Positions 58,931 to 64,000 of a stretch of 64,000 bases of DNA are shown here, piece by piece. The position numbers were made by a program, and so were the translations under genes. Position 1 is the first letter of the stretch. Each line of letters starts with the position of its first letter. The notes beneath the pieces were generated by a model. The model worked only from the letters and a program-made list of their open reading frames with translations, ran no database searches and was not told where the DNA came from. The stretch lies in the IMG/VR virus record IMGVR_UViG_3300037086_000360, positions 186,001-250,000 of that record; one strand, given 5' to 3'. The stretch comes from a virus.

Positions 58931-60663
58931 TGGCTCTCAAAGACCCAGCTCCATGTAATTGGCTTGATGAAGGTAGAATCACGGCGAATTCTTATCCATA
59001 TCTCGAGGTCACCTTTGGACAAAGTGAAGATATGGATAAGGATCCACCGAAGGGCGCCACCCGTTGGCCGCGCTTTACAATTTCTAGTGAATTTTACAAA
59101 AATGCAACTCAAAATGACAAAATGACTGGTGGCGCGGGCATCATCGATGCTGAAATTGAAGGATTCTCTCCAGGAGCAAGAAACGGTCACATCTCAATCA
59201 TCGATCCAACTGGAGCTTGGGCGAGCGCTATTCAGAAAATCACATCACAAGATTATTCTATGATGGGATATGCACCAGGAGCCAATATTCATCTAACCTA
59301 TGGATGGAAATATTTGGCTCTCGGACCAAATATGGAAGGAAAACAAGATCGAGATTATTTAGCACACTTAGATGCCCTGTATTTAGACTCTGCATTTGAT
59401 TTAACTGATGATGGTGTTATGACGGTTAAAATTAACTTTGTTGAATTCGCTTCTCGAATTGTTGATATGATCAAATTTTCAAGTCCAGATGATATGATGG
59501 TTGGAAACACCCATAGTCTTTTTGATGGTGGTAAAAGCGATATTAAAGATCATGTGCCCCAAAATCTAATGAAGTATTTGCTCAACACCGACAGCCAAAA
59601 TACTAGTGCCGCGAAAGCGTTATTCAAACATAATGTTGAGATTGTTTTTTTGGGGGCAAATGAAACAAAGGAAATGAACAAGGATAAGTGGCCAGACATC
59701 AGATTTTCCACCACGCTTACCAGTTGGATTAATGCTCTTACTTCGATAATGGAAAGAAAAGATGCACCAGCGAGCAGTTCTCCTGAGAAATTTACATATT
59801 CATATGAAAAATTTTTGACCATCAAGTGGTCAAAAAACTTAAAAAATTCATCCATGGATGCAATTGCTGGTAAAATAGGAGATCTCAATTTAAAAGAGGG
59901 CTTTAATTACGTTTTCTATGATTGGAGAGCTTCTCCAGAGGATGCAGGAGATACAAAAGATCAAAACTCTCCCATCATTCCAAATGCCATGATAATGTGG
60001 GCTGGCCCCACTCTCTTATATAAAGGGATGAGAAAAAAGGGAAGTGAAAAGGTATTGTTGGGGTGGACGTCTGATCTATCATCTTATCCAGCTATTCTCC
60101 AACTTCTAGGTACAACTCTAAATTCTACGATGAAAACTTATGTAGAAGATGATTGGAAGAATCTTGAATCAGCATTGAACAAGGGGTATATCGAGAATAA
60201 TACTAGCAAACATACAACTCCATATATTGCTTCCCAGACGGCGGCCTATGCAGTAGGCGATGGAGGTGCGGGTGAAGTAGATACTCAAGCTGCTCTGAAA
60301 ATGATAAATAGTTTGGGTTCATCTACAGATCAACAAAATGGTGCAATGTTATCTATGAATTCAAATGCACAGATCAGATCTGTTATTAGAAATAATCTTT
60401 TCAACGCTACGGCCACAATAATGGGTGATCCATCAATGGGGTATTTATTTATACCGATGAGTAGTGTTCTTGTTACAGACTTTAGTGCAGTGAGTGCTTT
60501 GGCTTCCGATTTTTTTAGTAGAGGATGGTATTTGGGAACTTCAACTCATAAGTTTGAAGCTGGAAAATATACAACCGAATTGAAAATTGTAGGATTCCCC
60601 AGTGTGAATTCGCCGGTAGGTGATAAGGATGCTGAGAAATTGTGGGAAATGCAACATACTTGA
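58930..60663 (+). CDS. Putative baseplate hub / tail protein, 577 aa
   Basis: TAATG start. Beta-rich N-terminal half with paired blocks (NGHISIIDPTGAWASAIQ; MTVKINFVEFASRIVDM) typical of hub-type tail proteins. The middle is acidic-helical and a Ser/Gly-rich linker follows (AVGDGGAGEVDTQAALKMINSLG). It ends with FEAGKYTTELKIVGFPS, a strand pattern common at hub C-termini. Position between a structural gene and the tape measure agrees. No enzyme motif. Confidence 0.6.
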   Translation: MALKDPAPCNWLDEGRITANSYPYLEVTFGQSEDMDKDPPKGATRWPRFTISSEFYKNATQNDKMTGGAGIIDAEIEGFSPGARNGHISIIDPTGAWASAIQKITSQDYSMMGYAPGANIHLTYGWKYLALGPNMEGKQDRDYLAHLDALYLDSAFDLTDDGVMTVKINFVEFASRIVDMIKFSSPDDMMVGNTHSLFDGGKSDIKDHVPQNLMKYLLNTDSQNTSAAKALFKHNVEIVFLGANETKEMNKDKWPDIRFSTTLTSWINALTSIMERKDAPASSSPEKFTYSYEKFLTIKWSKNLKNSSMDAIAGKIGDLNLKEGFNYVFYDWRASPEDAGDTKDQNSPIIPNAMIMWAGPTLLYKGMRKKGSEKVLLGWTSDLSSYPAILQLLGTTLNSTMKTYVEDDWKNLESALNKGYIENNTSKHTTPYIASQTAAYAVGDGGAGEVDTQAALKMINSLGSSTDQQNGAMLSMNSNAQIRSVIRNNLFNATATIMGDPSMGYLFIPMSSVLVTDFSAVSALASDFFSRGWYLGTSTHKFEAGKYTTELKIVGFPSVNSPVGDKDAEKLWEMQHT

Positions 60664-60672
60664 AGAAATTAA

Positions 60673-63600
60673 ATGCCTAAAATAGCTTTGGAATTCAATC
60701 TAGCTTTTAGAACCTCAACAAAAGAACTTCAAAAAGGTTTGAAGACTGCCTCTAGTATGATGAGTGATCTGACAAAGTCAGCAGGACAATTGATTAGTGA
60801 ATTTGGCGGTGGACTCGAGAAGAAAATTATTGATGAATTTGGTGCCCATGGTCCAATGATAGGCACCTTTAAGCAAAGTATTGCTGAAATAGGAAAGAAT
60901 TTAAAAGACACTGTCGCTTCTTCTACAAAAGGAATTAGTGCTGGAGCGACCGACATTTTACAGAAAGCTCAATTTATTCACGTTTCAGAGGGAATAGAAA
61001 GCATTAATAAGGCCATGGGAAGAATGGTCGAGGGATTTGGTGTTGCTGGAGCAGAGGGCCAAAAAATGATGGTTGAAATGACAGCCGCCATGGCAGGTTT
61101 GACATCTAAAGACAATATTCAATACTTCAATCAATTCGTAAAACAATCTGAAAATCTGCGACGGAATATGGACGACTTTACTCCACAGCGTTTTGGAAAA
61201 ATAGCCGGAAATTTTGAAAAAATACAAACAGCATCACATATAATTGCTGAACTTCAGAAGAAAATATCACTATCAACTGGAATAGAAAAGAAAAATCTCG
61301 AAGAGACTCTCACCGCCCAACAAAAATCCATTAAAAATCTCATAAGAGAGAATGATGCTTTGGCAAAACAGGGTGAGATGATTAATCGAATCAAAGAAAA
61401 AGCAAAAGATCTTTTTGGGAAACTAAAAATGCTCGCTGGAGTTGCCAGTCTTGCCGACATTGTGAAACGTGCGGCAGAGGCTCAAAACAATGCAGCTAGA
61501 ATAGCTTTCAAAACTGGAATCAATGGCATCGCAGCTGTAGATGATGCCATGGGTCAATTTGTCAAAACTAATCAGAATTACTCTGATCAAGTTGGTCGAG
61601 CATCATTATTAATGGGAAATGCCATGACTCAAGCCGCTGGGGAAGTGAGCGCCAATACTGCTGATATCGCTGAAAGTTGGGGCGAGTTGGCCTCTCTAAG
61701 AGTGAGAGGACCCATTAGTGAGATGAAGGATTTGACTGAAATCAGTTATCAAATGCAAAAAGCATTTGGTATTTCTTCTGGAGAAGCTGCTAATTTTATT
61801 CGTGACTTGAAGGTTATTGGAGGTCTTGGAACAAAAGAAATTAAATCTGCTGCCGAAGGTTTGCTCGGAGTTCAGAGAGAACTTGGTCTCATGCCTGGTG
61901 AGGCAAGAGAAGTTAGTGCTACTGTCGGTGTCGTGATGCGACAAATAAGAGCGTTTGGTGGATCTGCAAAAAACATTAGCGTAGTCACAAAGGAAATTGG
62001 AAAATTGGTGGCCACGTTTGGAGACGTGGGTCTTGAAGCCTCTGATGCTACGAAAATGATTGAACAGATGATGGACCCATCTAAGATTAATGACAATATT
62101 ATGCTGTGGCATGGATTAGGAATGACGGCTCAAGAGGGAATGCAAATGGCAATGGGTGAGGGTAAAAATATGGCTGGAATGACCACTAAAATGGTTGGTT
62201 TGGCTAAAAGTTTGAAAGCCCAGGCCGGTGGTAACTATATAGTGTTAGATTCTTTAGCCAAAATGTATGGAATGACATATCAACAGGTCATGGCATTGAC
62301 TCAAGCTGAGGTAAAAAGAACTGATAAACAAATAGCTGATGCGAAATTACAAGAAGCCGCCGCAGCGGCACAGAGAGGTATTCTCGATCAATTAAAGCGC
62401 GCGTGGAATAGTATCGCGGTCATAGTTGATAAAGCTGTACTTCCAGCCATAAGCGGTATCAGTTGGGTATTAGAAAAAGTATTGCCCCTTGTCACAAAAC
62501 TTGCCGGTGCCTTTGATACCACTAAAGAAAAAGCAGGATCATTCGGAATGATTTGGAAATGGATTGGAAAAATTGGAATTCCAGTAGTGGCATTTGGGAT
62601 GTTCAAGCTGATCAAAAATGGAAAACTTCTTGCTGGTGTTTTTGGTGAAAAGGGTCTTCTTAAATCTTTCGGAGCCTTGATCAAAAGAGCTCCAATCCTA
62701 AATAAGTTGTTCAAAAACATAAAGGTTCCTGAGGTACCGGGCGGAGCAGTTGGGACTAAGGGCGGAGGCATCTTCAAAGGCATCGCTGATGCACTCAAAG
62801 GTATTAAACCCGCTCAATTGCTAGCAATTGGTGCGGCCATCTTTTTCATAGCTGCCGGTATTGCACTTATCGTGTTTTCGGTTTCATTGTTGGCCAAAGC
62901 GCTTAAAGACTTGAATCTGGATCAATTGAATGCTCTTGTTCAAATCATGGCTATCACCATGGGTGGAATGATTGCAATCATGATTGTATTTGCAGTTGTT
63001 ATATTCTTGTTGGGATCAGCCGGATTGGCCGCCGCACCGGGTATTTTGGCCATTGGTGCCGCAATTTTCTTGATCGCAGCTGGTGTTGCTCTGATGATGT
63101 TTGCAATGGTTCTACTTATAAGAGAAATAGCTGGATTGGGTAAGAATATAATGCCTGCTGCTGTGGCTTTTGGAATGATGATTGTAATGTTGGCCGCCCT
63201 AACTATTGCTCTGTATTTCTTAATACCTGCAGTCATTGGACTAGGAGCTGCGGGATATGCATCAGCGGTAGGAATACTTGCTATTGGTGTTGCCATTTTT
63301 CTAATGGGAGCTGGGGCTGCTCTTGCTGGATTTGGTGTATTATTGATGGCTAAGGGTATGGTTCTGTTGGGACAGAATGCAGAAGCTGCGGTAAAAGGCG
63401 CCATGGCTCTCGTTGTTGCTCTTGCTGCCACTGCTCTTGCTTTATTTATTTTCATGAAAGCAGTGGGACCAGCGATTATAGCAATTGCTCTTTTGGCTGG
63501 CATGGCTTTGGTATTCTTCCTAGCAGGAAAGGCCGCACTTTGGCTTGCAGTTCCACTTGGAATAATTGCGCTATCATTAACCGCAATAGTTGGCATGACA

Positions 63601-64000
63601 GATTTGGCAGTTACGGCGTTAGGAAGGCTTGCCACCACTCTCAAGAGTCTTCCTAAAGGATTTGGTGTTAATTTTGCAGCTGAAATCAATATGATGACTA
63701 TGGCTCTTTTGAAATTTGCTGCTGTTGGAGCAATAGCTGCTCCAATTATGGCGATTACAGCTATTTTTGGAATTAAGGGAGCAGCTCCTGCAGGAGCTAC
63801 GACTGGAACAGCTGGTAGTAGTGGTGCCGTTGTAAGTGAATTACAAACCAGTAACCAGCATCTAGCTCTCATTGAAAAATACACTAGTATAACAAATGAT
63901 AAATTGGATGCAGTCGTAAATGCTCTTAAGACAACAGTGTCCAATACTCGACGCTCTAATATGTATGGTGTTGATAAGTCACTAGGAGCGACTGCTCCAG
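60673..64000 (+). CDS. Tail tape measure protein (3' end beyond window)
   Basis: Open frame of 1109 codons to the window end. N-terminal and middle parts are helical and coiled (KELQKGLKTASSMMSDL; FGTKxxxKSAAEGLL-type repeats), with phage-TMP blocks (GFGVAGAEGQKMMVEMTAAM). Around 62820-63600 several Gly/Ala/Ile/Val-rich membrane-helix-like segments occur, typical of TMPs that form a DNA channel. It sets tail length. The size so far implies a tail of at least about 160 nm by the usual rule; this is inference. Confidence 0.85.
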   Translation, partial: MPKIALEFNLAFRTSTKELQKGLKTASSMMSDLTKSAGQLISEFGGGLEKKIIDEFGAHGPMIGTFKQSIAEIGKNLKDTVASSTKGISAGATDILQKAQFIHVSEGIESINKAMGRMVEGFGVAGAEGQKMMVEMTAAMAGLTSKDNIQYFNQFVKQSENLRRNMDDFTPQRFGKIAGNFEKIQTASHIIAELQKKISLSTGIEKKNLEETLTAQQKSIKNLIRENDALAKQGEMINRIKEKAKDLFGKLKMLAGVASLADIVKRAAEAQNNAARIAFKTGINGIAAVDDAMGQFVKTNQNYSDQVGRASLLMGNAMTQAAGEVSANTADIAESWGELASLRVRGPISEMKDLTEISYQMQKAFGISSGEAANFIRDLKVIGGLGTKEIKSAAEGLLGVQRELGLMPGEAREVSATVGVVMRQIRAFGGSAKNISVVTKEIGKLVATFGDVGLEASDATKMIEQMMDPSKINDNIMLWHGLGMTAQEGMQMAMGEGKNMAGMTTKMVGLAKSLKAQAGGNYIVLDSLAKMYGMTYQQVMALTQAEVKRTDKQIADAKLQEAAAAAQRGILDQLKRAWNSIAVIVDKAVLPAISGISWVLEKVLPLVTKLAGAFDTTKEKAGSFGMIWKWIGKIGIPVVAFGMFKLIKNGKLLAGVFGEKGLLKSFGALIKRAPILNKLFKNIKVPEVPGGAVGTKGGGIFKGIADALKGIKPAQLLAIGAAIFFIAAGIALIVFSVSLLAKALKDLNLDQLNALVQIMAITMGGMIAIMIVFAVVIFLLGSAGLAAAPGILAIGAAIFLIAAGVALMMFAMVLLIREIAGLGKNIMPAAVAFGMMIVMLAALTIALYFLIPAVIGLGAAGYASAVGILAIGVAIFLMGAGAALAGFGVLLMAKGMVLLGQNAEAAVKGAMALVVALAATALALFIFMKAVGPAIIAIALLAGMALVFFLAGKAALWLAVPLGIIALSLTAIVGMTDLAVTALGRLATTLKSLPKGFGVNFAAEINMMTMALLKFAAVGAIAAPIMAITAIFGIKGAAPAGATTGTAGSSGAVVSELQTSNQHLALIEKYTSITNDKLDAVVNALKTTVSNTRRSNMYGVDKSLGATAP

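Noticed and set aside
62940-63944. 334-aa minus-strand reading frame
   Set aside because: Antisense to the Ala/Ile-rich part of the tape measure gene; its composition reflects the complementary strand.
1-64000. CRISPR array
   Set aside because: No regularly spaced repeat of 20-40 nt was seen; the Cas4-like and Csx15-like proteins stand alone.

Overview
This window looks like part of a large tailed-phage (jumbo-phage-like) genome with a diderm host. Evidence for a phage: genes are dense, short and mostly overlapping; the right end carries an open tape-measure gene and a hub-like tail gene; and there are free-standing homing endonucleases (NUMOD3/PD-(D/E)XK, GIY-YIG, HNH), thymidylate kinase, a RuvC-like resolvase, a 5'-nuclease and a Cas4-like nuclease. 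Evidence for a diderm host: a secreted beta-barrel-like protein, a lipoprotein and a complete outer-membrane chaperone-usher pilus operon are encoded. I cannot name the host; the sigma (archaic) fimbria type and the Cys-rich PAS protein are common in Deltaproteobacteria-like lineages, but that is only suggestive.

Layout. 0-9.4 kb is an RNA-metabolism island. It has two Pth2-family genes, two circularly permuted tRNA genes (3' half upstream of 5' half, break at the anticodon loop), tRNA-Asn, four clustered tRNAs (two with CUA anticodons, two with odd anticodon arms), an unidentified 105-nt structured RNA and a probable RNase P RNA. 9.4-17.8 kb holds FtsH, a lysine 2,3-aminomutase-like radical SAM enzyme, an OM-type protein, tRNA-Ser, an HNH nuclease and ClpP. 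17.8-22.3 kb is the sigma-type pilus operon (pilin, chaperone, usher, tip/SCPU protein). 22.3-37.3 kb holds a VWA protein, a tmRNA with tag ANNFALAA, and two MoxR-ATPase / HExxH / VWA modules. 37.3-43.8 kb holds a STAS protein, a transglycosylase-like protein, tmk split by a homing endonuclease, a tandem family of small paralogues and a NifU-like protein. 43.8-64 kb holds small paralogue arrays (one block on the minus strand), nucleases and the tail genes.

Two themes link the genes. First, translation support and quality control: RNase P RNA, tRNAs, Pth2, tmRNA, ClpP and FtsH. Second, expression: a GCATANT element recurs. Where it lies 7-9 nt from an AUG the gene has no Shine-Dalgarno (leaderless); where it lies further away an SD is usually present. 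The same element starts 8 nt before the RNase P RNA. The strongest candidates for something undescribed are the permuted tRNA genes with their conserved pairing flanks, followed by the phage-borne pilus operon and the RNase P RNA. No database search was possible; family names rest on motif recognition.
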